DNA of 64,000 nucleotides from assembly GCF_001510665.1 (NCBI RefSeq), contig NZ_LMTI01000007.1, positions 204,197 to 268,196 on the forward strand, given 5' to 3'. Origin of the DNA: Bacillus sp. FJAT-27445. GTDB lineage: Bacteria > Bacillota > Bacilli > Bacillales > Cytobacillaceae. The notes under the pieces were generated by a model. That model saw only the letters and a program-made list of their open reading frames with translations. It ran no database searches and was not told the DNA's origin. Shown here one piece after another: positions 7,400 to 17,764 of this stretch (positions are counted from its first letter, which is position 1; every line of letters begins with the position of its first letter). The position numbers and the translations under genes were made by a program.

Positions 7400-10300
7400 T
7401 TACTCAGGTTTACCAGGATTGGTTGGTTTACCCGGCTTACCTGGCATACATGGTTTATGGTGGTTGCCTGGATTTTCTGGCTTGCCAGGATTTTCTGGTT
7501 TGCCAGGTTTGTCTGGTTTGCCCGGCCTGCATAGTTGCTCTGTCCATGTAATTGTGTAGATTAACGTTGAAATGCCATCTGTTCCTGTTACATTGATAAC
7601 TGTTTTCTCGGATCCATGTACGATTTCAACATGAGCATCAGGTTGATTCGACTCTGCAAGAATGTTTTCAGTTGGGCTAGCATAAATGGTATAGTCTAAT
7701 TTTCCTGGTTGGAAGGCTTCCATTGCTTCACCATCAATGCTAATTGATGTTAAGGTTGCATCTGTTTCAGGTACAGGGATTTTATAGAGCTCACTTCCAA
7801 GCGCATAATAAATGCTCCCATCCACTCCGACTGTCATGCTGTTCATGAAATCCTCTACAAGCACTTTGTAATCTAATGTTTCTGGATCAATTACAATCAA
7901 TTTACGAGATAATGTTGTATAAAGCATGCCATCCGGCCCCCATTTAAGGCGGTATGGAAACCATTTACTGCTGTTATATAAACTTGGCCGTATGACTTTA
8001 CTATCCACCACTTCAAAGGTTATGGGATCCATTTTAAAGATTGTTCCCTCAACGGCACCCCATAAAAATCCATCCGGTCCGAATGACAAATCACCAATCA
8101 TTCGAGGTGCTGCATCGATTCCCGGGATTTTCGGTGTGAAATCTGTAATTTTTTCACCCTTTTCAACATCCCAAACAAAGATTTTCGCTTCTTCTGCTTT
8201 AGGGTTTATTCCTAGTCCACCCCATACTGAGGTTCCTCCAAATAACTTGCCATCGCGGTAGGCCAAGCTAATAATACTTTGATCCTGAACAACATTTCGC
8301 TGCTGTGACCATTCATTTGTTTCAGAATCATAGATAGCCAGGGCCCCACCTAAAACCCCGTAATCAGGGATTGTTCCAACAAATAGCTTATTCTCACCCG
8401 ATGTGATGGCAAATGGGCGGTCTTGCTCGTCTTTAATATCATATTCTATTTTTGGATTGCTATTTAAATCTACTGGCTGTGTTGGATCATAGCTGTACAT
8501 AATAGCCCCTACATATGTTCCAAAATAAACGGTATCGTTCATGAATCCGATTCCTTCTGGCTGGGCAAACGAAGAAACATTTACTTCGATTTCATTGGTG
8601 AATGGATTATATACACTCATGCCGCGCTGATATCCGCCCATATAAAGCTTTCCGCCTGGACCGGATTCAAGCGATTGAATGGCTACAGCAGTTGCAGCCA
8701 GGTCTAGCATGACGAACGACAATTCATTTGTTTCTGGATGATAGAGCATGTATTCGCCATACTGTGTCACCATCGCCAATACTGTTTTGCCAGTAGATAA
8801 TGTAATCCAAGCCATATCCTTTACCCGTGGAGTATCCGGAAGAATTGGAAGTTCTTGAATCAACGTTTCTTCGTTTGAATCGAGATCATATTTATAAAAT
8901 TGTGTCCCCTTTTTGTAATAAATCATATTGGGCTGATTCGGATCAGGTTCAGAAATCATATTGCTAAACTCGAACGAGCCTTCAACTTCCATTGTCTCTG
9001 GATCGATGACAAGCATATTGATGGTTGAAACGGCCACGAGAAGCTTCCCGTTCACAACCCAAACATCTTGAATAAAACCATTTTCACCAGAGTGCCCTTC
9101 GATGATAAGCTCCTCTTTTTCACGTGTATGGCGATTAATTTTATACAGATGCTTTGTTGTTCCAATTCCCACATAAATATAATCCCCATCAACGGCTAAT
9201 CCCCGTGCGTAATCCTGGTTCGTGACACTTCCAAAGTCTTTGAATTCACCTGTGTTGATATTATATTCGAAAACGCCAGCGCCTGGGTATGTTGCACCAT
9301 AAATTTTGCCATCTTCTGTCGCTTCTATATCCCAAACCCAGGCTGCAGAAGGATTGGCTCCGAGGTATTCGACAACTTTTCGTTCCGGTACATAACGATA
9401 TAATTTTCCATCAGAAGTTCCCGCAAAGTACACATTTTTATCAGGGCCAATGGTTATGGCCCATACAGCTTCTGTATTATCAATGACTTTAGAAAATTTA
9501 AGTTTCCCCGTTTCTGCGTCCAATACCGAGAATGTTCCTGGATGGCCATTCGAATGATAGTATACTTCATTCTCACCTAAACTATTTTTTTGAATTACCC
9601 CTGCTTGTCCCAATTGAACATGGACCATTTCTCCAAGGTTAATAGGTTCGGCATATTCACGGTCTAAGTGGGAATCATCTGTTACCTTTTTGAATGTAAC
9701 ATCGTCAAAATAGACTTCTGTGAAACTAATACCTCCAGAATAGAATGCAAGTCTTGCATATGCCGCATTCTCTGGAACAACACTGAATACCTTTAAATCT
9801 ATCCACTCATTTTTCTGCAAGTTGCCGTTAAGTTCTCTATGGTCAGTAATTTTCTTATTGTCTTTATCAAAATACCGAACTTCTGTCACGACATTATGTG
9901 TCTGGCTAACGACATTGGAAAAGACGGTTAATAAGTAAGAGGTACCAGGCTCAACGGCGATTTTATCGCTTAAAACACTCACACCCGCCTTGTCAGTTGT
10001 ATCGTGTAAGTGTAAGCTTTGTACTCCTGTACGCGCCCGTTCTGAACTAACTTGAATGCCTGGACCTTCAAACTCTGATTTCCAACCTAAAATGTTGCCA
10101 GCCGTTACTTTCTCTTCAAAGCCTGGATTCACCACTTCATTGTAAATGTCCTCTGTTGGAGGTTCTTCTATGGTTGTACCTTCAATTGTTACATCGTCAA
10201 AATACGCTTCCGTAATGGAAGGGTGACCTGAGTTAAAGCGTAGTTCGACTTTGGCGGCACCATCTGGAACCACAAATGGAACTTGAATTTCAGTCCATTT

Positions 10301-11254
10301 GTCCGTTCCTAAAACAGCAGAGCCGAAGTTAATAAATGTTGCTGTTCCTACCCTTTGATTTTCATTGTTGAAATAATGGACCTCAAAACCAATACTATGT
10401 GATTGTCTGACAACATTTACAAATGCTTTCGCGATATAAGACTCTCCTGATGTAACAGAAACCTTTTCACTCGTTACCTGTAAATTCCCACCCGGATTAT
10501 TGCTATTCTCATCTAAAAAATATAAGCTTTTATTTCCGGTGCGGGCCTTTTCTCCGCTGAATGTGATACTTGTGGATGGATTTTTGGTTACGAGGCTCCA
10601 GCCAGGATATACGACTTCCAATTCAAAAGATGCGTTTACCGGCAGTGTTTCTGTAGAATCCGAATCCTTCACAATTTTCACATCATCAAAGTAAGCTTCC
10701 GTTTTAGAAGGATGCCCGGAATTGAACCGAAGCTCAACCTTTGTTGCCCCATCCGGAGCTGTGAATGGCACACTGATTTCGGTCCATTGGTTTGTTCCTA
10801 AGTCTGCTGCCCGGTAGTTAATAAATGTTGCTGATCCTACCCTTGTATTTTCATCGTTAAAATAATGAACCTCATACCCAATACTATGAGTTTGACTAAC
10901 AACGTTTACAAATGCTTTCGCTGTATAAGAATGCCCCGAACTAATTGGTACTTTTTCACTTGTGATTTGCAAATTACCACCGGTAGTACTGCTATTTAAA
11001 TCTTTAAACAGTAAGCTTTTACTCCCTGTATGAGCCCTATCTTCACTGACAGCTATACTTGTTAATGAATTATTCGTAACAAGGCTCCAACCAGGAATTA
11101 CGGCCTCTTCAAAACCACCGTTCAAAACCACTCCAGGCATAGTACTGTTATTTATTGTTTGTGAGTTTGATACTGTATAAGGAGCAAATAAACTGAAGAC
11201 AAGTGTAAAACAGAAATAGAGTATAAACCGTCTTTTAAAAATTTGATTCTTCAT
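7400..11254 (-). CDS. Large secreted protein: three lectin-like modules, beta-propeller, Gly-Lys-Pro tail
   Basis: A 1284-residue exported protein. Residues 1-32 form a signal peptide. Three carbohydrate-binding-module-like (CBM4/9 or PA14-like jelly-roll) repeats lie at ~43-200, ~205-365 and ~375-540. Each starts N-G-G-F-E-E or N-P-G-F-E-E and ends Y-F-D-D-V; the first two are near duplicates. About 600 residues of beta-propeller repeats follow (G-P-D-G, D-P-E-T, V-Y-F-G-T). Then comes a cadherin-like beta-sandwich (T-L-T-S-I-S-I-D-G, ~1175-1245) and a G-K-P-rich tail with two cysteines. No LPXTG motif is seen. The ATG at 11254 has GGGGAGG upstream. It is likely a cell-surface glycan-binding protein or lyase serving the adjacent importer; the catalytic activity is not recognisable. 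Confidence 0.85.
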   Translation of the reverse strand: MKNQIFKRRFILYFCFTLVFSLFAPYTVSNSQTINNSTMPGVVLNGGFEEAVIPGWSLVTNNSLTSIAVSEDRAHTGSKSLLFKDLNSSTTGGNLQITSEKVPISSGHSYTAKAFVNVVSQTHSIGYEVHYFNDENTRVGSATFINYRAADLGTNQWTEISVPFTAPDGATKVELRFNSGHPSKTEAYFDDVKIVKDSDSTETLPVNASFELEVVYPGWSLVTKNPSTSITFSGEKARTGNKSLYFLDENSNNPGGNLQVTSEKVSVTSGESYIAKAFVNVVRQSHSIGFEVHYFNNENQRVGTATFINFGSAVLGTDKWTEIQVPFVVPDGAAKVELRFNSGHPSITEAYFDDVTIEGTTIEEPPTEDIYNEVVNPGFEEKVTAGNILGWKSEFEGPGIQVSSERARTGVQSLHLHDTTDKAGVSVLSDKIAVEPGTSYLLTVFSNVVSQTHNVVTEVRYFDKDNKKITDHRELNGNLQKNEWIDLKVFSVVPENAAYARLAFYSGGISFTEVYFDDVTFKKVTDDSHLDREYAEPINLGEMVHVQLGQAGVIQKNSLGENEVYYHSNGHPGTFSVLDAETGKLKFSKVIDNTEAVWAITIGPDKNVYFAGTSDGKLYRYVPERKVVEYLGANPSAAWVWDIEATEDGKIYGATYPGAGVFEYNINTGEFKDFGSVTNQDYARGLAVDGDYIYVGIGTTKHLYKINRHTREKEELIIEGHSGENGFIQDVWVVNGKLLVAVSTINMLVIDPETMEVEGSFEFSNMISEPDPNQPNMIYYKKGTQFYKYDLDSNEETLIQELPILPDTPRVKDMAWITLSTGKTVLAMVTQYGEYMLYHPETNELSFVMLDLAATAVAIQSLESGPGGKLYMGGYQRGMSVYNPFTNEIEVNVSSFAQPEGIGFMNDTVYFGTYVGAIMYSYDPTQPVDLNSNPKIEYDIKDEQDRPFAITSGENKLFVGTIPDYGVLGGALAIYDSETNEWSQQRNVVQDQSIISLAYRDGKLFGGTSVWGGLGINPKAEEAKIFVWDVEKGEKITDFTPKIPGIDAAPRMIGDLSFGPDGFLWGAVEGTIFKMDPITFEVVDSKVIRPSLYNSSKWFPYRLKWGPDGMLYTTLSRKLIVIDPETLDYKVLVEDFMNSMTVGVDGSIYYALGSELYKIPVPETDATLTSISIDGEAMEAFQPGKLDYTIYASPTENILAESNQPDAHVEIVHGSEKTVINVTGTDGISTLIYTITWTEQLCRPGKPDKPGKPENPGKPENPGNHHKPCMPGKPGKPTNPGKPE

Positions 11255-11498
11255 TACTAGCCTCCCCATTTTAATAGTATTGAATCGAATGTCAGATCAA
11301 CTCCTCTCTTATTTATTTTCAAAACAGCGGGCTAAGTCCTCAACAAATATAGACCATCCAGTTCCTAGCCTTTTCCTACTATCTTTCTACTCAATGATCA
11401 TTATTCCTGTTCATGCTTATTGACGAGAATATGACCATAAATAATTTGGGTAATAAGGACCAGTGATGATTATTTAGGTTTTCACCATCCGTGCGAAC
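11255..11498 (-). other. Gene-free stretch upstream of the secreted protein
   Basis: This is the leader and promoter region of the large secreted protein, on the minus strand. I see no strong -35/-10 pair and no copy of the direct-repeat operator of the neighbouring sugar genes. No open frame carries a plausible start. Confidence 0.4.
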
Positions 11499-11537
11499 AT
11501 AATAAAAAGCCTCCCCATCTAAAGTAATGGGAAGGCT
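11499..11537 (-). terminator. Intrinsic terminator after degV-type gene
   Basis: On the minus strand AGCCTTCCCAT pairs with ATGGGGAGGCT (one G-U), followed by TTTTATT. It lies 57 bp downstream of the DegV-family stop codon. Confidence 0.85.
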
Positions 11538-11593
11538 AATAAAGTTTGCCTGTTTATTTAGATAGCAGGCCAGGGTAGATTTTCACAGCCAAA

Positions 11594-12445
11594 CTATACT
11601 TCCAGCCCCGCAATTCCGAACCCGCCAGGCCCGGCGTGAGTCGAAATCATCGCACCGGCTTGGATCCATCTTACATTTTTAAAACCAGCCTCTTTTGCTA
11701 ATTCATCCATCCGTTGCTTTATACTATCATCAAGCCCGATCGAGTAAAGTAAATAAAGCTGCTCTCTATCAATGTTGTATTCACTCAAATATTCACTCAT
11801 GAGCTTTTCAGCGACCACACTCATTTTCCCGCGATATTTTTTAGTAGAGACAAGCTTACCCTCTATCAATTCGATCACTGGCTTTATTTTTAACAAAGCC
11901 CCGCCTAGATAGGCAACATTGCTTACCCGTCCACCCGCTCTTAAAAAATCCAGGCTGCCGGGAATGAAAGCCAGCCTCGATTTAGGAACCACTGCTTCAA
12001 TTTGTTCGATTAATCGTTCAGGTTCAATGGAAGGTTCCTGCTCCAGTAACTTTACAGCATACATGACAATTGCCGCCAACCCGCCTGTTACATTTAATGC
12101 GTCAATGAGAAACAAATCTTCAAAATCCTCAGATGCAATCACCGCACTTTGAAAGGAAGCGGAGGCCTTTGACGTATAACCAATGTGGACAATGGCGCAA
12201 CCAGGAAAATCCGCTTTTATTTTCGCAAAAAACTCCTGGTACTCATGCACATTCGTTGCAGAAGTAGACGGGATTTTTTTCGTCCGCTCATAATAGTTAT
12301 AAATGTCCTCTACAGGCAAAGAACCATCCAAATAATCCTGCTCATCCATTATGACATGCATCGGAACCACCTGCACAGCATGTTTCTCAGCTAAATCCCC
12401 GGGTAAATCCGCGCCACTCTCTGTCGTTAAAATAATTCGTCTCAT
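11594..12445 (-). CDS. DegV family protein
   Basis: A 283-residue DegV/FakB-type protein. The family binds a fatty acid and, as FakB, presents it to a FakA kinase for phosphorylation (family knowledge). Visible signatures are the N-terminal T-T-E-S-G-A-D-L-P, the conserved T-S-A-T motif near residue 62 and the C-terminal H-A-G-P-G-G-F-G-I. The start at 12445 has AGGGG at 7-nt spacing; a longer frame to 12466 lacks one. It is monocistronic with its own terminator. No fakA gene is nearby, which is normal since DegV proteins are usually scattered. Confidence 0.92.
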   Translation of the reverse strand: MRRIILTTESGADLPGDLAEKHAVQVVPMHVIMDEQDYLDGSLPVEDIYNYYERTKKIPSTSATNVHEYQEFFAKIKADFPGCAIVHIGYTSKASASFQSAVIASEDFEDLFLIDALNVTGGLAAIVMYAVKLLEQEPSIEPERLIEQIEAVVPKSRLAFIPGSLDFLRAGGRVSNVAYLGGALLKIKPVIELIEGKLVSTKKYRGKMSVVAEKLMSEYLSEYNIDREQLYLLYSIGLDDSIKQRMDELAKEAGFKNVRWIQAGAMISTHAGPGGFGIAGLEV

Positions 12446-12773
12446 AGTTTGTCCCCTTCCATGCAACTCTGCCCAAATTGTTCGGGATTCCTTGTTATAA
12501 CTTACTCTAACTATACAACAGAAGGGAAAATCATACAGCTAAATTTATTATTTCATATTTAGTGAAGGCCTTACTTCGTTCTTATTTGTTTGATCGTCCT
12601 AGCAATGAAACTACAAAACACAATATTAACTAGTTTTGTGACACCATTTGCAAGTGAAGCTAAAGTAACTTATGACAGTTTACGCATGTCCAAATTCAAT
12701 GTATAGTTTTTGTTGAACGAACGAATTTGATTAATGCCAGAAATTATATTGAAACAAGGAGATGGTAAGTTCT
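12446..12773 (+). other. Intergenic region between divergent degV-type and lipoprotein genes
   Basis: This AT-rich divergent region holds the promoters of both flanking genes. I recognise no riboswitch, operator or additional coding frame. Confidence 0.4.
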
Positions 12774-13163
12774 TTGAAAAAAATATCTTTCGCAATCATT
12801 TTTTTGGTAATCATATTATTTGGATGCCAATCAAATGATAATGACTTAACATTTGATGGCGAGAGTGAAATTTGGTCAGCCAGAGTAACTGTAAATCAGA
12901 GTAATGGAGAAGAAAAATACCAAATTCAACTTAATTACAAAGGAAATAACATAGAAGGAATAGATACTTTTCATTACCAGGTTGAATCAAATAATAACGG
13001 AAATATAGATTTTGGTGCAGATAATGCCAAATTAAACAAAGAAGGCATATATTTTAACAAATCATTAGGTTCAAACAGTCCTACTGCCAGTTCCGATGAT
13101 GAATTAGTAATTAAAATAGAATGGAACGATACTAGCGATAGCTTTACTTTAGTAACCAAGTAA
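12774..13163 (+). CDS. Small putative lipoprotein of unknown function
   Basis: A 129-residue protein with a lipoprotein signal: K-K-I-S, then a hydrophobic core rich in I/L/V, then lipobox L-F-G-C. The mature part is Asn-, Asp- and Glu-rich with alternating hydrophobic residues, suggesting a small beta-sheet domain exposed outside the membrane. I do not recognise the family. The TTG at 12774 lies 12 nt after AAGGAG. An in-frame ATG at 12762 abuts that site directly and is therefore less likely. Codon use is more AT-rich than its neighbours. No cysteine other than the lipobox is present. Confidence 0.65.
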   Translation: MKKISFAIIFLVIILFGCQSNDNDLTFDGESEIWSARVTVNQSNGEEKYQIQLNYKGNNIEGIDTFHYQVESNNNGNIDFGADNAKLNKEGIYFNKSLGSNSPTASSDDELVIKIEWNDTSDSFTLVTK

Positions 13164-13234
13164 TAAGCTTTAAGAGTGAGGAAACCCTTAGCCTTAATAA
13201 AACAAAACTATGTCCTTTCAATAGAGTATAGCGA

Positions 13235-13270
13235 CGAAAAAGCCCCAATCCCAAAACGAGGATTGAGGCT
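13235..13270 (-). terminator. Intrinsic terminator after the 190-residue membrane protein gene
   Basis: On the minus strand AGCCTCAATCC pairs with GGATTGGGGCT (one G-U), followed by TTTTTCG. It lies 20 bp downstream of the membrane-protein stop. Confidence 0.85.
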
Positions 13271-13289
13271 GAATAAGACTATCCTTATT

Positions 13290-13862
13290 TTACTTGTTGC
13301 CGTATATCGCTGTTTTGTTGTACTTCTCTTTCCAGATTGAGTGTCCCAACCAAAGGATAGCGATGCCGGCAAGGGGCTGGGCGACATAGGTTCCATATGG
13401 GATGAAATCCAATATCGGGACGAGGACCATCATGATTCCAGCCCCTTTCGGAAGAACCCCTTTTAGAGCAAGTAATATACCCAATAAGATCAGGCCGATA
13501 AAAAATGGATAAAGAGATAACGATACCCCCGTCATTAATAAAGGAGGAACCTTTTCTAACACCGCGGGGGCGCTTTCCTCAAGGACTGGAACAACGAACG
13601 CATTCACCCAGCTGTGCCCTGTCCACATGGCTGCACCGAAAAATGTTAGCAAGAAAACACCAAATCCAACTTTCCCAAAGTGTTTCGCATTGACCAAATA
13701 AATCCCGATGAGTGCAAGAAGCAGAAACAGCATGGCAATCAAATCAACATATGAACCGAATCTCTCCATTGAAGTGTTGTACCAGAACAACAACGAAAAA
13801 GACAGCACCCCCGTAACCATCCCACACAAGCCGGTGAAACGTATAAAGCTTGAATACGTCAT
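13290..13862 (-). CDS. Multi-pass membrane protein of unknown function
   Basis: A 190-residue protein with about six hydrophobic helices, including L-I-A-M-L-F-L-L-L-A-L-I-G-I-Y and F-F-I-G-L-I-L-L-G-I-L-L-A-L. A conserved-looking G-H-S-W motif occurs before a loop rich in Glu and Pro. I cannot assign it to a characterised family. The ATG at 13862 follows a GGTGG-type site; a GTG four codons upstream is an alternative. It has its own terminator and no obvious functional partner. Confidence 0.7.
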   Translation of the reverse strand: MTYSSFIRFTGLCGMVTGVLSFSLLFWYNTSMERFGSYVDLIAMLFLLLALIGIYLVNAKHFGKVGFGVFLLTFFGAAMWTGHSWVNAFVVPVLEESAPAVLEKVPPLLMTGVSLSLYPFFIGLILLGILLALKGVLPKGAGIMMVLVPILDFIPYGTYVAQPLAGIAILWLGHSIWKEKYNKTAIYGNK

Positions 13863-14050
13863 ACCACCCACCACCCGTTTTGAAATATGGAAATCTGTTC
13901 AACAACCTTGCTGCCCTCCCAAAAAGATGGAGTTACTTAAGGTATATTAACGGGCGAAACATTTATGTATAGTACTAATGAAGTAAATTTAGAGTAAAAA
14001 AATAAGGGACCGTGCTCGTCCCTTTTGAAACTTTTCATATAATAGCCCGA

Positions 14051-14710
14051 CTAAAGTAAATCGCAAAAATGGAATCGGCCTTTATCGACCTCCTCACAAA
14101 TTGTAAAATCAACTTTGCCATTAAAAAGCGGCCCGGCAAAACAAAACGTATGGAATTCCCCGTTTTCACCGCACGGATCAACTGTTGATGGGAGCACATT
14201 CAGGAATTCATTGTCTATCACTCTCCCAAGAAACCGATCATCCAGTTTTTCCGTATCTATGCACGTTGTGATCGTTTTGAAACCAAGTGATAAAAACTCT
14301 TTTATGAGATCTTCCGTACTCTGTTCCCAAAGCGGAAAAACACCCTTCAGGCCGTGTTCCCTCACCTGATTTTCCCGATATTCCTTCACATCATTCAGAA
14401 GGATATCGCCGAACATCACCGCCGTAACGCCGTCTTTTTTTAGCGACTCCAACATCCCGCGCATCCTCTCCTGGTAGACCTCATTGGAACATTCGGCGGG
14501 TATGTATAATTTCCTTAAAGGGAAACCGATGCTATCCGCTTGCATCTCCAACAAGCTTTCCCTTACACCATGAATGCTGACCCGGCTGTATTCTTCGGTG
14601 ATTGTTGTAAAAAGGGAATCGACAATGTACTCATCACTTTGCAAAAGCTTATAAAGAGCGAAACAGCTGTCTTTCCCCCCGCTCCATGATACTGCGATTC
14701 GTTCCTTCAT
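14051..14710 (-). CDS. Dph6-like ATP-pyrophosphatase (PP-loop)
   Basis: A 219-residue adenine-nucleotide alpha-hydrolase. The PP-loop S-W-S-G-G-K-D-S lies at residues 8-15 and binds ATP for AMP-forming activation. Downstream sequence (V-M-F-G-D-I, G-E-N-G-E-F-H-T) matches the diphthine-ammonia-ligase/MJ0570 family. Bacteria lack diphthamide, so the bacterial substrate is unknown; amidation of a small molecule is likely (inference). The frame extends to 14779, but the ATG at 14710 is preceded by AAGGGTG at 7 nt and brings the PP-loop to the usual N-terminal position. A long REP-like hairpin lies upstream, beyond the gap to the NCS1 permease gene. Confidence 0.85.
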   Translation of the reverse strand: MKERIAVSWSGGKDSCFALYKLLQSDEYIVDSLFTTITEEYSRVSIHGVRESLLEMQADSIGFPLRKLYIPAECSNEVYQERMRGMLESLKKDGVTAVMFGDILLNDVKEYRENQVREHGLKGVFPLWEQSTEDLIKEFLSLGFKTITTCIDTEKLDDRFLGRVIDNEFLNVLPSTVDPCGENGEFHTFCFAGPLFNGKVDFTICEEVDKGRFHFCDLL

Positions 14711-14884
14711 TTTCTTCACCCTTAAAAAATTCATTTGAATAGCGATAGAACTTTCAAAATTTAGGCAACCATTTACCAACGCATGGCTACAAAAGCAATC
14801 CTTTTATTCTTCATTATACAATCCTAAATTTGGTGTGCTACTTCTTCGGGCTGTGCTGTCCTGAACATTTTTAATAACAACTTA

Positions 14885-14925
14885 GGGACAGCTCTCGTCT
14901 GCCAAATGCAAACGAGAACCGTCCC
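14885..14925. repeat. REP-like hairpin (GGGAC/GTCCC family)
   Basis: GGGAC-AGC-TCTCGTCTGC folds on GCAAACGAGA-ACC-GTCCC, an 18-bp arm with short internal mismatches and a 5-nt loop. There is no U-tract on either side, so it is not a good terminator. It resembles the REP palindromes associated with RAYT transposases in Bacillus genomes (inference). Confidence 0.6.
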
Positions 14926-14942
14926 CGATTTATTACGATTTA

Positions 14943-16367
14943 TTAAATGGTCTTTTCTCTTGGAGTGGTGTACATTTGTCTTTCTTTTTTCTGGCGTACA
15001 TCCTTTACCTTAGATTCATATTTACTGTAGTATTTACCCTTCGTATAGACGGCCACGAAAATCGTAATGATTGAAGCTAATATTGCAGCAAAGAAAGTCG
15101 CGGTATGTTGTAAGAACGTTCCCATGTATCCTAATGCGGCAATTGTCCCAATCACGCTTGAGATAAGTAATGGAACAACCCCAACTGGATTCCATTTATA
15201 TAATCTTTCCTGTCTTGATTCATATTCTTTCGGGACGATTTTCAACAACTTCTTCACGACTAAAGCATCAGTAACTAAAATAGCGGCCCACGCCATGAGG
15301 AGGACTCCCTGGAACGTCATTGCGCTGGCTAAATGATCGAGAATGCCGCCAAGCATCAATGCGATCGAAACGACGGCTGAGATAACAACCCAAAAACGCC
15401 GATCGGGTTTGAAATGAAATACATTCTCAAAAAAGTTGGACAATGACAGGGAAGCACTATAAATATTTGTAATGTTAATACGTAATTGCGTTAACATTGT
15501 AAATACCACTCCACCTAGTCCAAGAAGTGTGACAATGTAGACACCCGGATTCGATTCACCTAACCGGACACCAAACCAGATTCCTAGTAAACCCATGATA
15601 CCAAAACAGAAAACCTGTGGTATAAATCCAATCATAATGGACCCAAGTTTAATATCTTTAGGTTTAAGGAAACGCGCATAATCCGACGCGATTAAAGCTG
15701 TTAACCCCATAATGCCATGCTGCATTCCTATACATAAAAGTAATGCTGTTCCGCCAATCTGCACACCATCTGGCAGATACGTCCAAAATTGCCCACCGAA
15801 TTTAGATGGGGTATTGAAGGCGACGATTATTGTGGTAATTAAGAAGATACCGAAGATCGGTAATGACCATTTTTGTAGCTTGTCTAATTGTTTAATACCG
15901 AACCAATTAAGCGGGATGACAATTGATCCAAAAACAACAATTAGAAGCCATAAAGGAATTGCGGGGAAATATGCATGTACAGCAGTAACGAGAATCATAC
16001 CTTCAAATGCACAATACATGATGAAATTGGATGCGTAAATTAAAGAGGTTAACGAAGCACCAATATATCCAAAACCCTGTCTAGACATTAGATTTACGTT
16101 CATCCCTGATTTTGCGGATAAATAGGCAATGACTGTACCTAAAACTCCCGCAATCACGATGGCATAAATGGCTGAAATAATGGCGTTCATTGCGCCAAAC
16201 TGAAGTGCCATAACACTACCTGTTTGAAAATAAAAAATCGCAGTGGCAATACCAAACGTTATGTTGGTTACACTAAACCACCCCATATTCCGTTTTTCTA
16301 CTGGCACCTTGTCAAATGAATAATCGTCTTTTTCTACTTTGAGATCCATTGTCTGATTCAAACTCAT
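14943..16367 (-). CDS. NCS1-family nucleobase permease (cytosine permease-like)
   Basis: A 474-residue membrane transporter with about 12 helices. It belongs to the nucleobase:cation symporter-1 family, in the CodB/purine-cytosine permease branch. The N-terminal V-P-V-E-K-R-N-M-G-W and the helix-1 region F-G-I-A-T-A-I-F-Y-F-Q-T-G are typical. It probably takes up a nucleobase with H+ or Na+. No deaminase gene adjoins it, so cytosine cannot be fixed as substrate; a purine breakdown product would fit the large allantoin cluster 2 kb away. The ATG at 16367 has AAAGGATG upstream. It appears monocistronic. Confidence 0.85.
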   Translation of the reverse strand: MSLNQTMDLKVEKDDYSFDKVPVEKRNMGWFSVTNITFGIATAIFYFQTGSVMALQFGAMNAIISAIYAIVIAGVLGTVIAYLSAKSGMNVNLMSRQGFGYIGASLTSLIYASNFIMYCAFEGMILVTAVHAYFPAIPLWLLIVVFGSIVIPLNWFGIKQLDKLQKWSLPIFGIFLITTIIVAFNTPSKFGGQFWTYLPDGVQIGGTALLLCIGMQHGIMGLTALIASDYARFLKPKDIKLGSIMIGFIPQVFCFGIMGLLGIWFGVRLGESNPGVYIVTLLGLGGVVFTMLTQLRINITNIYSASLSLSNFFENVFHFKPDRRFWVVISAVVSIALMLGGILDHLASAMTFQGVLLMAWAAILVTDALVVKKLLKIVPKEYESRQERLYKWNPVGVVPLLISSVIGTIAALGYMGTFLQHTATFFAAILASIITIFVAVYTKGKYYSKYESKVKDVRQKKERQMYTTPREKTI

Positions 16368-16727
16368 GCAATCATCCTTTCATGATGTTCTACACAGACT
16401 GTCTCCTTCCGCCATTTAATTTTCCTACATTCAACTAATCCTCCTTTCAAGATTGAATGCTTGTTTAGAAGGATAACAGAATGTATATTTATTAGATTAT
16501 TTTTTTTAAGAAAAAACCGCTTTTGCCCCCTTCTTCACAACTAAATTTTTTCACAATAATAATAGTATAACATAAAATCAGTGTGGGATGAGAACTGGAG
16601 CCATTTATCGTAGTCAAAAGAACCAATTGTATGGAACATTTCATTCAAATGAAAGAATAAAAGTTCCAGGTTTACAATATTTAATCCTACAAAAAAGTAG
16701 TCTAAAAAATATGAGTAGGCATTTTGT
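16368..16727. other. Divergent intergenic region between NCS1 permease and SDR genes
   Basis: This AT-rich stretch has no coding frame. It must hold the permease promoter (minus strand) and the upstream part of the SDR promoter. No purine-riboswitch core was found in it. Confidence 0.4.
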
Positions 16728-16777
16728 TTGAAGAGACAGAAAATTAAGGCTTATACTTAAAATGTATTCTAGAATAC
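16728..16777 (+). promoter_or_regulatory. Putative SDR promoter with palindromic operator
   Basis: TTGAAG (16728-16733), an 18-bp spacer and TATACT (16752-16757) are followed at the expected start point by the perfect 14-bp palindrome GTATTCTAGAATAC (16764-16777). A repressor bound there would block the SDR gene 50 bp downstream. The regulator is not identified. Confidence 0.4.
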
Positions 16778-16827
16778 TAATTAGCAACCGGTGAACCATT
16801 CAAAAAGACAGGGAGGAATACGACACA

Positions 16828-17607
16828 ATGACTACACAACAAGTGGCAGTAATTACAGGTTCAGGCCAAGGAATAGGGAAAGCATTAGCTGAACGCTTAG
16901 CAAATGAAGGATTTGCAATCGTATTAAGTGATCTTAATGAAAAAACGGTACAAGAAACTGAGACAGAACTTAAAGACAAAGGATTAAAAGTTACATCATT
17001 TGTTGGGAATGTTACAAATCCTGAAGACCAAACAGCACTTGTTCAGCACGCAGTGGATACTTTCGGTAGTGTAGATGTTTTTATCAATAATGCTGGTGTG
17101 GAAGGCCAAGTGGCACCTCTAACTAAAGTAGAACCTAAATCGGTAGATTTTACTTTAGATGTAAACGTTAAAGGGGTAATCTATGGTATTCAGGCAGCTG
17201 CAAACCAAATGATCAAACAAGGAACTGGTGGTAAAATCATTAACGCTTGTTCTATCGCGGGACAGGAAGGCTTTGAAATGTTAGGAGTATACTCCGCCAC
17301 TAAATTTGCAGTAAAAGGGTTGACACAAACAGCCGCAAAAGAACTTGCACCCCATAAAATAACCGTTAACTCCTACTGTCCAGGAATAGTAGGAACAAGC
17401 ATGTGGGAACGACTGGACGAAAAAATGATGGAACATATGGGGACGAAAAAAGGAGAAGCATTTGAAAAATTCACTCAAGGCATTGCGCTTGGCCGCCCTC
17501 AAACTCCAGAAGATGTAGCAAATCTGGTATCATTCCTAGCCTCGTCAAACTCTGATTACATCACAGGACAAAATATTCTGACTGATGGAGGTATGGTATT
17601 CAATTAA
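16828..17607 (+). CDS. Short-chain dehydrogenase, acetoin/diacetyl reductase-like
   Basis: A 259-residue classical SDR. The NAD(P)-binding T-G-x3-G-x-G lies at residues 10-17, N-N-A-G at 87-90, and the catalytic Ser142, Tyr155 and Lys159 (Y-S-A-T-K) are intact. The segment [11 protein letters not shown] and the [10 protein letters not shown] end resemble acetoin reductase / meso-2,3-butanediol dehydrogenase (BudC/ButA). The likely reaction is NADH-dependent interconversion of diacetyl, acetoin and butanediol, but SDR substrate calls are weak from sequence. The start ATG follows AGGGAGG at good spacing. A palindromic operator overlaps its predicted transcription start. Confidence 0.85.
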   Translation: MTTQQVAVITGSGQGIGKALAERLANEGFAIVLSDLNEKTVQETETELKDKGLKVTSFVGNVTNPEDQTALVQHAVDTFGSVDVFINNAGVEGQVAPLTKVEPKSVDFTLDVNVKGVIYGIQAAANQMIKQGTGGKIINACSIAGQEGFEMLGVYSATKFAVKGLTQTAAKELAPHKITVNSYCPGIVGTSMWERLDEKMMEHMGTKKGEAFEKFTQGIALGRPQTPEDVANLVSFLASSNSDYITGQNILTDGGMVFN

Positions 17608-17764
17608 TTCACTATATCTATCATGCCTAGAGTGATCTTTAAAAAATATCCATGATACCGTCGAAAAAAAGTTAAAAGCTCCAGCTCTCAGACTTTGACA
17701 AACTCGCAGGAGTTCCGGGTTTGTCTATAGTCTTTATTAATTGGAAATATAAATTGAAGCAACA

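Noticed and set aside
14885-14925. Terminator of the NCS1 permease
   Set aside because: The hairpin is strong but has no U-tract on either strand, so a REP-like element is the better call.
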